Shown here piece after piece: positions 35,825 through 49,070 of a DNA stretch of 64,000 nt. This DNA comes from Tolypeutes matacus (taxonomy: Eukaryota; Chordata; Mammalia; Cingulata; Chlamyphoridae). The stretch lies in assembly GCA_026826555.1 (NCBI GenBank), contig JAKSZT010054304.1, positions 36,858,683-36,922,682 of the forward strand, in the 5' to 3' direction. The notes below the pieces were generated by a model that was given only the letters and a program-made list of their open reading frames with translations, searched no databases and was not told the DNA's origin. Position 1 is the first letter of the stretch. Each line of letters starts with the position of its first letter. Both the position numbers and the translations under genes were made by a program.

Positions 35825-37670
35825 TTTTTTTATTAATTGTGGGAACATATATAAAACATAAACTTTCCCATCTCATTCACTCCCAAGCACACAATTCAAA
35901 GTGATTAATCACATTCACAATATTGCAGTACCCTCACCACATTCCATTACTAAGACTTTCCTATCTCCCCAAACAGAAACCCTGCACCCGTCGTACATTA
36001 ACTCCTTATTCCATCTGTCCCCCATCAAGGAGGCTTATACTCTAATTTCTGTCTCTATGAGCTTGCATATACCCCAATATTTTCTCCATAGTGATCACAG
36101 GGCTTAAATTTAATATCATAAATCTGTAATCTCCTCTGCTCTGATAAACTTATCTTTAATAGTATACACAAACTATGTTCTGTTAACCCTCCTTCACACC
36201 CCCTTTATGCAGTTCTTGTTACAAATTGTAGGTTTATGCACTATGTCTCCACAACCACTGATTTAGCATTACATTTTATGCATTTGCATTTTAGATCCTG
36301 TAGGAATTAAAAGTGAAGTTATAGACCAAGAATAGTACTGTCCTTTATTTTGACCCATGTTGCTATCCTTAACAGAAATTTTGATTTCTTCATGTGGCTT
36401 CAATCTATTGTCTATTTTCCTTTCATTTCAATCTGCAGAACTCTGTTTAGCAACTCTTGTAGGGACAGTGTAATAGTGATGAACTCCCTCAGCTTTTGTT
36501 TATCTAGGAATGTCTTATTCTCTCTCTCATTTTCAAAAGACAGTTTTTCCAGATACAGAATTCTTGGTTGACAATTTTCTGTAACCAAGAAAGGACTTTA
36601 AATATGTCATCCCATCGTTTTCTTTCTTCCATAGTTTCCAATGAGAAAGTGTCATTAAATCTTGTTCCAGCCCCTAAGCACTTGAAATGTTGCTTCTTTC
36701 TTGTAGCTTTCAGAATTCCCTGTATCTTTGGCATTCAACAATTTGACTATAATATGCCACTGCATGAGTCTATTTGTGTTTTTACTCTTTGGAGTTCATT
36801 GAGTGCCTTGGATGTGTATATTAATGTCTTTTGTTAAATTTGGGAAGTTTGCAGCCAGTATTTCATGAACATTATCTCAACTCTGGTCTCTTTCTTCTCC
36901 TTCTATGACTCCTGCAATCTCTATGTTGGTACACTTGATGGTGTCCTGTAAGTTTCTCAGGCTCTCTTCAGTATCATCATTCTTTATTCCCTCTGTCCTC
37001 ACAGTAGATGATTTCAATTGCCTTATCTTCAAGTTCTCTTTCTTCTGCCAGCCTCAATCTGCTATTGAACACCTCTAGTCAATTTTTTTTAAGATTTTAT
37101 TTATTTATTCATTTATCCCCCCCTTGCTGCTTGTGCTCGCTGGGTCAGCTAACCACGCCGTGCGGGCAGGCTTGCCTTCACCAGGAGGCCCCGGGAACTG
37201 AACCCGGGGCCTCCCATATGGTAAACGGGAGCCCTACTGATTGAGCCACAGCCGCTTCCCACCTCTAGTCAATTTTTAATTTCTGTTGCAGTTGTCTTCA
37301 GTCTGTTTGGTTGCCTTTCATAATTTCCATCTCTCTTTTCATATTCTTTTTGTTTTCTTCTAGTATTTTTATTGATTTCTCTTAATTAATTCTTTTTTCA
37401 TGCTTTAATTTAGCTCTTTGATAATTTTTAGGAAATTTTTTTAAAATTCTTTTTTCTAGATCTCATCCTCTTTTTTCATGGTTTCTAGTGCTTTAATCTT
37501 CTCCTTTGTTTGAGGCATTATCTCCTCTTTTTTATGTTTGATAATCATTTGTTGAAACATGGACATTTTGCTATTTAAATATGTTATCACTGGAATTTAG
37601 TCTCTGAGGCATCTCTTCCTTAAACTTGAATTCAGGTAGTGTTATGTCAGAACTTTCTGTGAATGTCAGG
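35825..37670 (-). mobile_element. HAL1-like (half-L1) element
   Basis: The minus-strand element has a 3' UTR (35825 to about 36400) joined directly to ORF1-like sequence without ORF2, the defining layout of HAL1. Plus-strand landmarks are TAGTGATGAACTCCCTCAGC, TTTTGTTTATCTAGGAATGTC, AGAATTCTTGGTTGACA, ATGTCATCCCATCG and CACTTGATGGTGTCC. All frames are broken. A SINE (37088-37260) is inserted in the ORF1 part. Confidence 0.65.
37088..37260 (-). mobile_element. tRNA-Ala-like SINE (DAS-like) with 17-bp duplication
   Basis: Minus-strand copy of the same SINE as at 30471: head GGAAGCGGCTGTGGCTCAAT, box B in CCCGGGTTCAGTTCCC, A-rich tail (plus strand AAGATTTTATTTATTTATTC). It is flanked by an exact 17-bp target duplication, ACCTCTAGTCAATTTTT, at 37071-37087 and 37261-37277. 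It lies inside the HAL1-like element and so postdates it. Confidence 0.9.
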
Positions 37671-37684
37671 ATCTAACAAAAAAA

Positions 37685-37730
37685 AGAAGAAGAAGGAGGA
37701 GGAGGAGGAGGAGGAGGAGGAGGAGGAGAG
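37685..37730. repeat. (GGA)n microsatellite
   Basis: AAGAAGAAGAAGGAGGAGG-type start grading into about twelve GGA/AGG units; purine-only strand. Confidence 0.95.
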
Positions 37731-38019
37731 AAAGGAAAATCAGAAAACACCTTTCCCAGTCTTTGCATTTGACCTGTGTGAGTTTTTCCTTCAGGGCTTA
37801 TTCAGATTTTAAAGAATTACTCTAGGCCAATGCATAGGGGCCTCTCTGATCCTTTCTATCCATGTCTCTTGTTTTAGGCATGTATGTTACCCTAGGAATT
37901 CCCACATTTACATGGGCCCAAATGTGCCTACTTCCTAGGAAAAAGTTTCCTGGGTACTACCCTCTATGTGCTGCCGCCAACAATCACTTACACAAGTCAG
38001 CATGAATTGACTTCTACAG

Positions 38020-38213
38020 CAGAGGTTCTTAACCTTTTTTGTTCCATGGACCTCTTTGCCAGCCAGGTGAAAACCATAAACTCCTTACTAAGTCTAAACT
38101 ATACGGTGTATTATTTAATAAATATATCACACCCACACCAACACATCCCCACGAGAAAAATTATTTTCTTGAATTTAAATTCAAGCTCACAGAATGCTTG
38201 TTAAGAACCCCTG
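38020..38213. mobile_element. hAT (Charlie-type) MITE
   Basis: Terminal inverted repeats CAGAGGTTCTTAAC (38020) and GTTAAGAACCCCTG (ending 38213) bound a 194-bp non-coding element. Eight-bp flanks TTCTACAG (38012-38019) and TCTTACAG (38214-38221) agree at 6 of 8 positions, as expected for an old hAT target duplication. The CATGGACC-type internal block also fits non-autonomous Charlie relatives. No transposase frame is present. Confidence 0.8.
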
Positions 38214-38221
38214 TCTTACAG

Positions 38222-41200
38222 TGTTCTATAGGAGAGCTCTGAGAACTGCTTCTATAGGCAGAGCAAGTTCCCTGAGATGGCAATTCCCTCAGGCCACCAC
38301 CAGACAGATTGGGCTCAACGAACATGTCCCAGTATGTGCACGAACAATTCTCTGCTATTCCAGAGCCAAGACCAGGGATCTGCACTTGGAGTATGGACCT
38401 ACCCCACATTGAGCCAATGGGAGAATGGAGTAGAGGCGAGCCATTGTGCTTCAAGATCTTTGTGCACATTCACTGGAACTCATTGCCCAGATCCATTAAT
38501 TTATGCAAGTGGTGAAAAGCATTGTATTATGATCACATCATTTTGGTTTATTCATTAGCTGTAATAATTTAATAAAAAACATTTTTCGTTTTCTATTATT
38601 TGATTGCCCAGCAGTGCAATTCATATAGGAAAGGTACAATATATTGTATTCTTTCCTTTAATATGCAGATTTAAAGATACAAAATTGTCTCTCTGTCATC
38701 TTCAGAAGGTAACTGATTTAAGTTTTCCCATAATATTTTGCATGCATGGATTTAGTATATCGCACTTATATTTATTAAAGCTTAAATTGTCCAGAAGACT
38801 CTTCAATTTGACACCTGAATCTTTTTTGCCTAGACACCCAAATTATTCATTTCTTTTTCTTTAAATCTATGTAAAGTTTCCCAAGTTAACTTAGTTTCAC
38901 TTAACAGGATAATTCGAAGAAAATAACCAGAAAACTAAAGGCTGATTATCAAGTTCTCCTGTAGGCCTGCCCAAAATTTTCCCCTTTTTCTGCACCAACA
39001 AAACCATGGATTTGTTTATAGCTGCAGTTTTTACAACTAAAAATACTCTCCTACCTATTCCTCTTGAAATGATGGATGACTTTGTTATATAGCTATAGGA
39101 AATTAGTTTTCACAGAATTCTCTTACAAAGTTGTTGCTGCCCCCATTAAAAAACAAAGACTTAAATGGAAAAAGCTTTTTAGCCTTTGCTCCATTTACCC
39201 CTCATTTCCTTACTTCTGGAATATGATAATGGTGACTCACGTTGCTTCAGTGATTTTGCAACCATAAGAAAGCATCATCTTTAAGATGTCAGAGTGGAAA
39301 GATGGAAAGCCTCTATATCCTGATAACAATCACTGCAGCCTATTGACAGCTTTTGATGCCATATAGTTAGTCTTCCTTTTGCATGAGAAAAATAAACTTC
39401 TTACTTCTCTAAGCTACACTTTGTGGGTTGTCTAGTATTAGCAATCAAAATGATTTCTACCTGCCAATGAGTGTGTGTGTAGGTCACAAATATGCCTAAG
39501 AACAAAGGATTTAACTTTACATAAAGAAGTATTAGCCATTAATATAGTAATAATAATTGTATTTTCTTTCCATTACCAGTGGAGGAACTTTTATTATTGG
39601 GAAACATGTATTTCCCTATTTGTATCATTCTCTCTAGATATTATTTTATTTACCAAAGAAAGAGAAATGAAAAAAAAAAAGGTGTTCCTTTCAATGCACT
39701 TAAAAGACAAGATTATTTGCTTTTACTTTGTGCTTTTAAAATAATTTATAAAATATTAATTTTAAAACAAAAGAATGAGAAAAAACAATTCTAAGTGGAA
39801 AGGATGTTTCTAGAACACTCCTGACATTTCTTTCCATGTGGCAGGAATGTCATTAATGTCATCGCCAATCTCCACTTCCTATTAATCTTTGTTGAGTTTG
39901 AAAGTAGAAACCAGGATACCTAGGCCAGCGTCTTCCTTCTGAGTGAATCTCTCTATAGAAAGTATTTTTTTCTGTCCAGCACTGCCATGACTATGTATAT
40001 GTAGCAGTCTTCTAGTTATTTACCAACATCCATATGCTTCTTGTCGTCCGACACACACAAACTAGCTAAAATTCCAGCTTTCTTGCAATTAGGAGCGATG
40101 CTGCCAATACTTTTTCAGCAAAGGAAGGTGAGTGGAAATTATATGCAAGTTTAAAGACCAAAAAACTAAAACCAAAAAAAAAAATACTCTTTTTTTGCTC
40201 TTTGGAGATGATGACCAGAACAATTTAGAAGCTAAGTATTAAAGATGGCATTATTTCTATAAGCCCAACTTCCCAATGCTTGCGTGGAAGAATATGGTCT
40301 CACCAGTCTGTGCATCTGCCCTCTGCTGCCATGTGGGCAGGAAATAAATTTATGTGTCAGAGCCATTATAGATCATTGATATAGTTATGACAGCACTTAG
40401 CCAACTCTGTCTGATTCAGTAAGTGAGTTTGTCTAATCTAGGGTCCAGCATGAAGAAGTGCAAATACCAATGGTTATGAACTGCTTCTATCCTGCTTCAG
40501 CAATATCTTTATAAAGACAGATTGATGCTATGTCTTTGGAGTTTACTCCTTGTCCTTCTTTTGCTCTGAGTTTGGAATCAGTAAAGACTTTCTAAGTGTG
40601 CAAAGCTACCTGTTTCCCAGTAAGACTTACAGACATTAATGTTATGAATAATTATGCTTATAAGTTCACATTTTTTAATTTGAAAAGTGCTTTCATATAC
40701 TATCATTTAGCAGTATTTTAAAAACAAAGAAACATTATTGAGCACCTGCTATATATAAGCACAAACTCTTTTGTGTGTATAAATTAATTTGTTGAAAATT
40801 AAAATCTGTAGAATATTTTGTCTACTCAGAATGAACTTTCTATAGTTCACCAGTTATAAAGATTTTCTTTTATTATCTCCAATAAGTTTGGTAATTTTCT
40901 CCATCAAGTTCTTGCATTTATCATTATATGCCTAAACTATTTTCCTATTATATTTCCTAATTATCAATTGGTTGTTTGTTATAAGGTTATTAATATTCAT
41001 ATATTGATATTTTTATTCCATGATTTTGCTGAAATTACTTTCAGTTCCATTTTTAAATTAGATTTTCTTTGATATTTTATGTACGCCACCAAATGGTCTT
41101 CAAATATTCATAAACTAGTCTTGTTCTATTAAATTTTACTACTTTTTTCTTAATTTTAAATTCCTTCTCTCAGGTAGACCTCTGTTACAATTTTTATGGC

Positions 41201-42819
41201 AATGATCTTCTAGTCACCTGACAGGAAAATTTTAATGTACATGTGTTACAGGAGCTTGGATATATTTATGGAGCTGAGACAATATCAAATAAATAATAAT
41301 TTGGATAACACATTTCAAAAACAGAACACTTAAGCATCAGTAATGAATGTAAAAAATAATTCTAATAATGATAAATGACAAATATATATGGAAAAAGCAT
41401 ATATTTAGGAAATAATCATTGTATATTTTAACAAATTTTTAAAACGTATGTTTTATGAATATGGTACCTTCACATAAGCAAACTTTTATATGGAAACTGT
41501 GGCTCTGCACTCTGTACATTACTGTCCCAGGTGGGAAAAAGAGGATGTTTAGTGAGAAAAGTACCAGTTAAACTTGTGGCTAAGCATGAACTACAAAGTT
41601 GTGATTCTAACTAGTTCTTCTAGGGTTAAATATCATAAGGTAAAAAATTTTAATTCACTTTCAAACTTATCATTTTTGTCATTCATAATGTTTGTACAGA
41701 AATCTTTACACTATATGATACCAAAGCATATTATCAATATGTTGCAAAAAATACTCATTTAAATCTATTCCTTGAATTTGCAGGATTCTATAGTATTATA
41801 ATATTATAGAATTATAAATTAATGGATTTAATAATCAGTTGTAAAATCAAATTCAATATTCACCCAATTAATCCTGGATAGAAATTCCTATAGATTAATT
41901 TCTCTGCTGAACGTTAAAAGGTAGTAAAAAATGTTATTCATGAACATTACTAATTACAGAGTTGATAAAAATATATAAGGCTTAATGTAATTCAAATTAT
42001 TTAGTTGAATATAAAATGAGCATGTTAGCCTTTATTATTATATATTAACTTCTATGGGAGAAAAAGTAATATTTAACTGAATAAATATATTCAGTATTAA
42101 TTATTTATTCATTGATTGTCCAAATAAGTATTTCAATAATACACTCAATTATAATTTAGTACATACTATTATTTGAATAAAATATGAATGAACCATATGT
42201 AAAATCACATATTCCATAAAGGCCATTCTTAACACAAGGCAATCAATAGGTCTGGTATGAATGTTTTTGACAGGGGTTGGGTCTGTGATAGGAGATATAG
42301 CCCTTCTTAGATTGCAAATAATCGGATTTGGGATAAAAACATGTGCACTAGAAACAAGGAGAGAACAATATAAACCAGTATATAATTTTGAAATTATGTA
42401 AGCATTAAGAAAATGTTTATGGACTGCCTTTTTGTAGTAAATACAGTACTACATATTAGTATAATATTAAATATAATACTACATATTGCTGGTTTTGAGA
42501 TGACAATGAATAAAGGGCAGAGTTCCACCCAGCCAAAAGCATAGAATCTAATGAAAAAAAGAAAAACTAATCAAGTAGATTCAGAATGATGACTTAAATA
42601 ACCTCTTGGGGTTAAGTGCTAGATGCAAAGGGAGCACTTGGGAGGAGGTTCTCTGACTGAAGTCTTGTGAGGATACCAGAAGATTTCTGTAGGGAAAGAT
42701 TTAAGACAGACAGTGGAGCTTTCAAACAGAGACTATGCAAAGAGCTGGAGTTACATGTATAATTACATGTATAATTTCTGGAGATCCTAGATGCATGATA
42801 CTAGATCAGCTTTATCTTC
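38222..42819. other. unassigned DNA
   Basis: The first 280 bp are GC-richer and may continue the 5' region of the HAL1-like element from before the MITE. The rest is AT-rich, with a (TG)6 near 39469. No gene or convincing repeat was found. Confidence 0.4.
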
Positions 42820-42925
42820 TAGACAGGATCTGATATTAATTATCTATGTAAGCTTGAAAAAAATCACTTGAACATCTTGAACCTCAGCTTATTCATCCAT
42901 AAAATTAAAAACATGATTAGTTTAT
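42820..42925 (+). repeat. MIR SINE fragment
   Basis: Follows MIR across its core: TAATTATCTATGTAAGCTTG, AAAATCACTTGAACATCTTG, AACCTCAGCTTATTCATCC and ATAAAATTAAAAACATGA. It is diverged. Confidence 0.65.
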
Positions 42926-43074
42926 TTCTTTACTTTCTTCCAGTCTTGCAGTTTTCCACTTTCCTATAAACAATAAGAGAAAAGCAGACATTAGCAGAAC
43001 ACATTGAATTAATTTTAGTGTCTATATTGATCTTTCATATCTTGACAGAGCTATAAACTAATGAAATATTTTTC

Positions 43075-43410
43075 CTTCTCCCTGTCATTATCCAACTCTG
43101 CATTCACTTTGCAAGTCCTGAACAAAATGCTTCCTATTTCATGATACCTTAAAATATCCCAAAGTCGGATATAATGACTCTCATCCTTGAATTTCAAATT
43201 CATACTTCCTTTAAGGCATTTCTCATGTTCACATTCTCTCTGGTATTATCACTATTTTTAAACATGTCCTTTTTACTCCTCTGAGATTGGGCAAAATCCT
43301 TGAATACATTTCCAAGGGCCTGATGCATCTAAGTATCTTTTGTGTGTATGTAGAAAATAGCCCTTAGTATGTATTTTAAAAAATAAATTGCTAACTACTT
43401 ATACTCACTT
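43075..43410 (+). repeat. probable L2 3' end
   Basis: The second half reads like the L2 3' terminus: CTCCTCTGAGATTGGGC, AATCCTTGAATACATTTCC, CCCTTAGTATGTATTTTAA and AATAAATTGCTAA. Divergence is high, so the call is moderate. Confidence 0.45.
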
Positions 43411-44049
43411 CTTAAATAATATATTTATATTTGATCCTTTAACAACTGAATTATATTACATATATTTAATACAAAAATATAACTAAGGAAACAAAAATAG
43501 CACTAGGTTAATTAATGATTTAATAATATTTGAGTGCCACTTTGAGAAATCTGTTCATTGTATCTTTTTAAAATTATCAAGATATCTGGCTGACAACAGG
43601 TTCAAGTAATAGCGTAATTAGCTAACTTGCATTAGATAGAAACATATTCAATAAATTTTTCCAGGATTTCTTTAGATTAAATTATCTCATATTGATGCAT
43701 GTTGGTAATGCAAGTCTGTAGTTTTATTGCTTCCTTGATTCAAGTTAAAACTTTAGAGGTCACATGAATATAGATTGAGTGAATATAATTTTAAACTATT
43801 ATGGGTAGTCATATTAAAAAGCAAGGGATAAAAGGAAAATGTTGATAATTGAACTCCACCCATTATAAAATTTAAATTGATTTGACTTCAGGGTGAGCAG
43901 GAAAAGCATATCTAATGTATTAAAAGCACAAATCTATAGTACATTGTTCAGCACACTGTTATTACTATCAGTACATCACTTTCCTTTTAGACTTTCCTTG
44001 CAGAAAGTTTTAAGAAAGTGATTTCAATCAATCCTTTAAAATCTTGAAT

Positions 44050-44165
44050 GCAGTTTTTCTCAAGTCCAATACCTATAGCCCAGAGAAAGTTATTTTCCCT
44101 CTCTTTGCCTCAGTTTCCGTATTCATAAAATAATAATTTTAAAAAGATCGCTAATATATAACTTC
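44050..44165 (+). repeat. MIR SINE fragment
   Basis: CCCTCTCTTTGCCTCAGTTT, CCGTATTCATAAAATAATAA and AAAAGATCGCTAATATAT follow the MIR core and its 3' flank. Confidence 0.6.
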
Positions 44166-44626
44166 TTTTTAAAAATGATGACATCTTTCAAAACCAACAA
44201 GTACCTACTAGAAGAGAAAGAAGAGGAACCATAAGCGTGGTAAATTACTACCCTCTTGCCTTGTCCATTTCAAAGAAAAGTGCCCTTGAGTTTTTTATTT
44301 AATTGTAATTCTGAGTGAGATTTATTGAGAGCAGTGGTTTCTGTGGAAAAGGAAAAAGAAATGAGGGAAAGAGGGAAGCAATGTAAACCTCTGATTTAGA
44401 CCATATCTCTATTTGCCTGCCAGATTTAAGATGCTATTATTTGATTAATAACAAATTAACAAATTGTGTTTTGTTGATATTTTCCTAATGGTTTACTTAA
44501 TAAAATGCTAATTTACATATATAAATAATTAGAATTATTAACATCAATAATATATTTTGTGAAATATATTTCAGTTATTATACCATAATAAGAAGTAAAC
44601 CAGGGTTATAAGAGAATCCCCTATAC

Positions 44627-44719
44627 ATTTTTTTTTTTTTTTAATGCGGTACTGGGGATTGAACCCAGGACATTGTATGTGGAGGTAGGCCCTCAGCCAC
44701 TAAGTTACATCCACTCTCA
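44627..44719 (-). mobile_element. short tRNA-derived SINE monomer
   Basis: On the minus strand: GAGAGTGGATGTAACTTAGTGG (box A part), GAGGGCCTACCTCC, TGTCCTGGGTTCAATCCCC (good box B), GTACCGCATT and a 15-A tail. The flanking duplications AATCCCCTATAC (44615-44626) and AATCCCCTAAAC (44720-44731) differ at one base. It represents a single tRNA-like unit, simpler than the longer SINEs here. Confidence 0.85.
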
Positions 44720-44744
44720 AATCCCCTAAACTTTTTTTTTTTTC

Positions 44745-46130
44745 TGTTTAGCTAAAAAAAAAAAAATTTTTTATTTTTTAAAAGGTACTTGGATTACATA
44801 AATGTTACAGAGAATATATAGGGGATTCCCTTATATTGGGGATTCCCTGCTCCCCAAACCTCCAACATTTTCCCACATTAGCAACATCCTTCATTAGTGT
44901 GGTACATTCATTGCAATTGATAAACACATTTTGGAGCATTGCCACTAAGCATGGATTATAGTTTACATTGTAGTTTACACTCTCACCCACTCAATTCTGT
45001 AGGTTATGGCAAGATATATAATGGCCTGTATCTTTCATTATAATGTCATTCAGGACGAGTCCCAAGTCCCAAAAATGCTGCCATATTACACCTGTTTTTC
45101 CCTCTTCCTCCCTTCAGAACCTCCAGTGGCCACTGCCCCCACAACAATGATATATCTTCCATTGCTAGAATCACTATAAGTCTATAGTACAATACCAGTA
45201 AGTCTACTTAAGTCCATAATTCATTCCCCAATCCTGAAGATTCTGGGATGGTGATGCCCAAACCACCTTTAACTGAGGGGGGTTTTCGATCTCATATAGC
45301 TGATGGATGGGACTCTCTTGCTTGCAGTTGTAGACAGTCACGGTTCCTTGTTATGTTGGTTATCCATCATCTCCTCCTTGTTAGTTGTCCTTGGTGAATC
45401 CAATGAACTGGAGAGTAGGTGTTACAACTTCATTGAGATTCAGGGCCCAGCAGGCACATGGACAGCCTCAAGATTTAAGCCTCTTGGATGTAAACCTATG
45501 ACTCTAGTGCTAATTTTAAGTTCAAATAGAAGGACAGAAGAGCCATGTGTAGGGAAACTACAACTGATTCCAACTCCGTCACACTGGGGAGCATAAATTC
45601 CAAAATAGGGCCCACTGGCAAGGCACCAAACTCCTGAGCTATCTGCCCTGACTATAGTGTCTGGATGTCTTAGGAGCCCCGATTTTGGGGGCGGTAATAT
45701 CTACTTTGGCTGTCAATTAGTTCCTGCTGAGACGTGCGTAAGAGTTACCTCTGGAATGACCTCCTGACTCACTTTGAAGTCTCTTAGCCATATAAACTAA
45801 TTTGTCTTTAACTTTTCTTGTTTTTGTCAAGGTCTTTTTTTTTTTTTTTTTCCCAGTTGCATTGCTTGTACTTGGTAGCAGCCCCTTGGTGCCAGGGAGT
45901 CTTATCCCTGGGAGTCATGTCCTCTGCTGGGGGAAAGTTATTGTTATTGTGTTTATATGATGAGTTTGGCTTAGAGATAATTTAGGCACCCTACAACACT
46001 AGGATAAGTTTCAATTTCAAGAGCAAGGACTCATAAGAATAGTCATCAATATCAAGGGCTCACCAATGGACCATCCTCCTTCACTAGTCTGTACTGTAAA
46101 ACTTCTCTAAAAATAAAGTTTTTTAATACA
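44745..46130 (-). mobile_element. L1 3'-UTR-only copy
   Basis: Collinear with 18027-19470 and 51235-52870. On the plus strand it has GGATTACATAAATGTTACAG at the 3'-terminal side, GGGATGGTGATGCCC, CTTGTTAGTTGTCCTTGGTG, GTGCGTAAGAGTTACCTCTG, TGACTCACTTTGAAGTCTCT and CCCTGGGAGTCATGTCC. AATAAA lies on the minus strand near 44770. No ORF2 sequence is attached. A frame on the plus strand (45303-45596) is shared with the 18 kb copy only because the DNA is homologous. Confidence 0.65.
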
Positions 46131-47871
46131 AAAAAAAAAAAGAGTAAATCAACCCTCATCTTTGGTTTAGATCTTTTATGGATTGCTCTAGAAAGTGAAA
46201 AACCATAATCAGTATGCCAAGGAAGTTTTTTGAGCCCATAAGCTTCACCTATTTAGCTTTTGGATTTACTCAATGACATCCAATATTTAACCATGACTCT
46301 TAAAAGTTAATTTTATTCATAGCCTTTTCCTTCACTCACCTTTGCCAAAGAGAAACATAGATATAATCCCACACAAATATATACATCTGTACTATTTGTC
46401 TTCTACTGTGTACATGTTTTTGTTTTCATTTCTTTTCATTTTGTGTTTTTTGTTTGTTTGTTTGGATTTGGGTTCTTTTCTTTTGTAGCCTCTGAATCAC
46501 TTACTAGGCAGAAACTGGGGGAAAGTAAGGCTATGGGGATCAAACACAGCATTGTCAAAAGTTTATCACTTCTTCCTCCTGCCTGAATTTAATCTTCTGT
46601 AATTGGCAAATATGTTCACGGTTGCCTTTGGCCACTAGCTGTCCTTCTATGGCACAGGGATTTCCTGGATCTCTGATGTTTAAGAGTTAAGGAATGACTG
46701 GGTAAGATAGTAATGTGATATCATTGCGCCAAATTGCCACAGGTGAAGTAAATTAGTGCTAACAGTCTCCAACCTAAAATTTTAACTAGGTCTGATAAGT
46801 AAATTTTATTTTGTACTTGGAGATTTAACTTTCTTTCTGGGTAAGTATAGATGGGGCAGGCCTGCCTCTCTTTACCAGGTAGAATCATATTTGCATCTGC
46901 TTTAGTTTCTCAAGTAAGCCCCCATCTATTGAATCTGAAGCCCACAAAATCCTGATGGCTTCCAAGTTTACTTCCTTTTATTCATCTTACCTCATTAATT
47001 TATTCACCAGTGGGATTTCAGAAAATTCTACACAGTTTCAACATAGTCCAATATTAAGTCATAGTTATTATCCCCATGCCAACACTACAATGCCTGAAAT
47101 GTTCATTCTTTCTATTGTCCTTTGTTAAGCAGGGTAATAATCCTCTATTAAAATATATTTTCCAAATCTCTGATCATGTTTTATGAATTTGTTATATGAA
47201 TGACTGCAATACATTCCTTCTGCGAGGCAGTTTTATAAGGAAACTCCAGGATTTAAGATTTTAAATCCAAAAGTAGACTTTATTGTGAAGTTCCTGCATT
47301 AACAGTGATATTTCTCTGTTACAAATGGTAGTGGCCTTTTTAGCATATGTCACATACTTTTCTCTGTGCCTACATACAGTACTTTTTGAGAATATCTCTA
47401 AACCTTATAGTAATTAACTTTGTCTGAACCTTCACCCTCCCCTGAATTGTCTATTCTTGATCAATAGAACCAAATAGAAGACATGAAGTTATCTGAGAAA
47501 GTGGGACACTGAGCAACTCTCACTCTGAAAAAAGACAGCAATTGCTTAAATTACCAACAAAAACAAAAGAAAGCAAAACAACCCAAATCTAGTCCTGGAT
47601 GTTTCAACAAAACTTAGGTATTATTTGCATATATCTGGACTTTCCAGGAGTAACACTAGTAAAGAGCATGGCAGAATGACTCCCCCCACCCAACAATTTT
47701 TATGCCATTGATTTAATGGATTAAGAATCATTATAAAAATAAAAAGTAACTTCTGACTTAAGTCTAGAAAAGTAAGGTCATTTTATACATTAAATATAAA
47801 ATCCTAATGACAATTACAAAAATCATTGCAATGCTCAATAGCAGATTAAAGTGATTCCCTATTTTAATGAA
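46131..47871. other. unassigned DNA
   Basis: Includes a GTTTGTTTGTTTGG stretch near 46450. No gene or assignable repeat is seen. Confidence 0.4.
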
Positions 47872-48030
47872 GTGCGTATATATGTTTGTATATAAATTTG
47901 TTTATATAAACAAACATATATATAATTATGTATGCACATGTATATATATATATTTATATATATACACACATATATTAACATAATAGCTATAATAATGTAT
48001 TTGTATATATATATATAGGTATATATATAT
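47872..48030. repeat. AT-rich palindrome and (TA)n tract
   Basis: TATATATGTTTG and TATATAAA (left arm, about 47878-47897) are mirrored by TTTATATAAACAAACATATA (47901-47920). The outer GTGCGTATA / TATGTATGCAC extends the near-palindrome to 47872-47936. A TA-alternating tract follows to 48030. Cruciform formation is plausible. Confidence 0.8.
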
Positions 48031-48099
48031 CATTATCACTTAATCATTTGAATTAGTATTATTACTATTACTTTGAAGTAAATCAAAAGTTATTTTGTA

Positions 48100-49065
48100 G
48101 ATGTTAGACATTAACTTTTTCTTTATTAGAGCAGTGGTAAGTTTACAGAAAAATCATGCAGAAAGTACAGGGATCCCAAATACTCCTTTCACACACACAG
48201 CATTCTCTATTATTAACATTTTATATTTGTGTGTTACCTTTGTTACAGTTGATAAACCAATATTATTAAAATTTATATTATTAACTACAGCCTGCAGCTT
48301 ACATTATAGTCCACTATTTGTTTTGCACAATTCTGTTCTTATTTTTTTAATTTATTGAGGTATTAAGTTCCGTGTTGTTAATTACATTCACAATGTTTTG
48401 CTACAATCACCATTATCCATTATCAAAATTTTCTAGTACCCCAAACAGAAACTCTGTACTATTAAACATTAATCCCCCAATTTCTACCTCGACCCCTCTA
48501 CCTGGTAACTTGTATTCTAATTTATGACTCTCTTAATATGGGTGTTCTGATTATTTCATATAAATTAGATCATACAATATGTATCCTTTTATGCCTGGCT
48601 TATTTCTTGCAACATGATGTGTTTAAGGTCCATTGATGTAGCATGTATCAGAACTTCCTTCCTTCTTATGGCTAAATAATATTCCATTGTGTGTATGTAT
48701 GTATATACATTTTGTTTGTCCATTCATTCCATTCATGTCCATTTGGTTGATGGACACTTGTGTTGCTTCCATCTTTTGGTAATTGTAAATAATTCTGCTA
48801 GTATCATTAATATGCAAATATCTATTCAAATCCCTTCTTTTAATCCTTTTGCATAAATATCTAGAACTGAGATTGCCAGGTCATGCAGTAATTCAAAATT
48901 TAACTTTCTGAGAAACTGCCAAACTCTTTTCCACAGTGGCTGTTCAGTTTTTCATTCACTCCAACAATGTACAAGAGTTCTGTTTTCTCTAAATCCTCAA
49001 AAAAATGGTCATTTTCCATTTTTTAAAAATAAGAGTCAGTTTAGTGGCTATGAAGTGGTATCTCA
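48100..49065 (-). mobile_element. L1 3' UTR and ORF2 end
   Basis: Antisense old L1: CACCCCAAACAGAAACTC-type block at 48438, GGCTTATTTCTTGCAAC, AATAATATTCCATTGTGTG, TGATGGACACTTGTGTTGC, AACTGCCAAACTCTTTTCC and AAGTGGTATCTCATA. It stops exactly where the LTR begins. Confidence 0.85.
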
Positions 49066-49070
49066 TAGGC

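Noticed and set aside
44640..44720. Functional tRNA gene
   Set aside because: Box A and B are present but the poly(A) tail and target duplication show a SINE; the cloverleaf is not intact.
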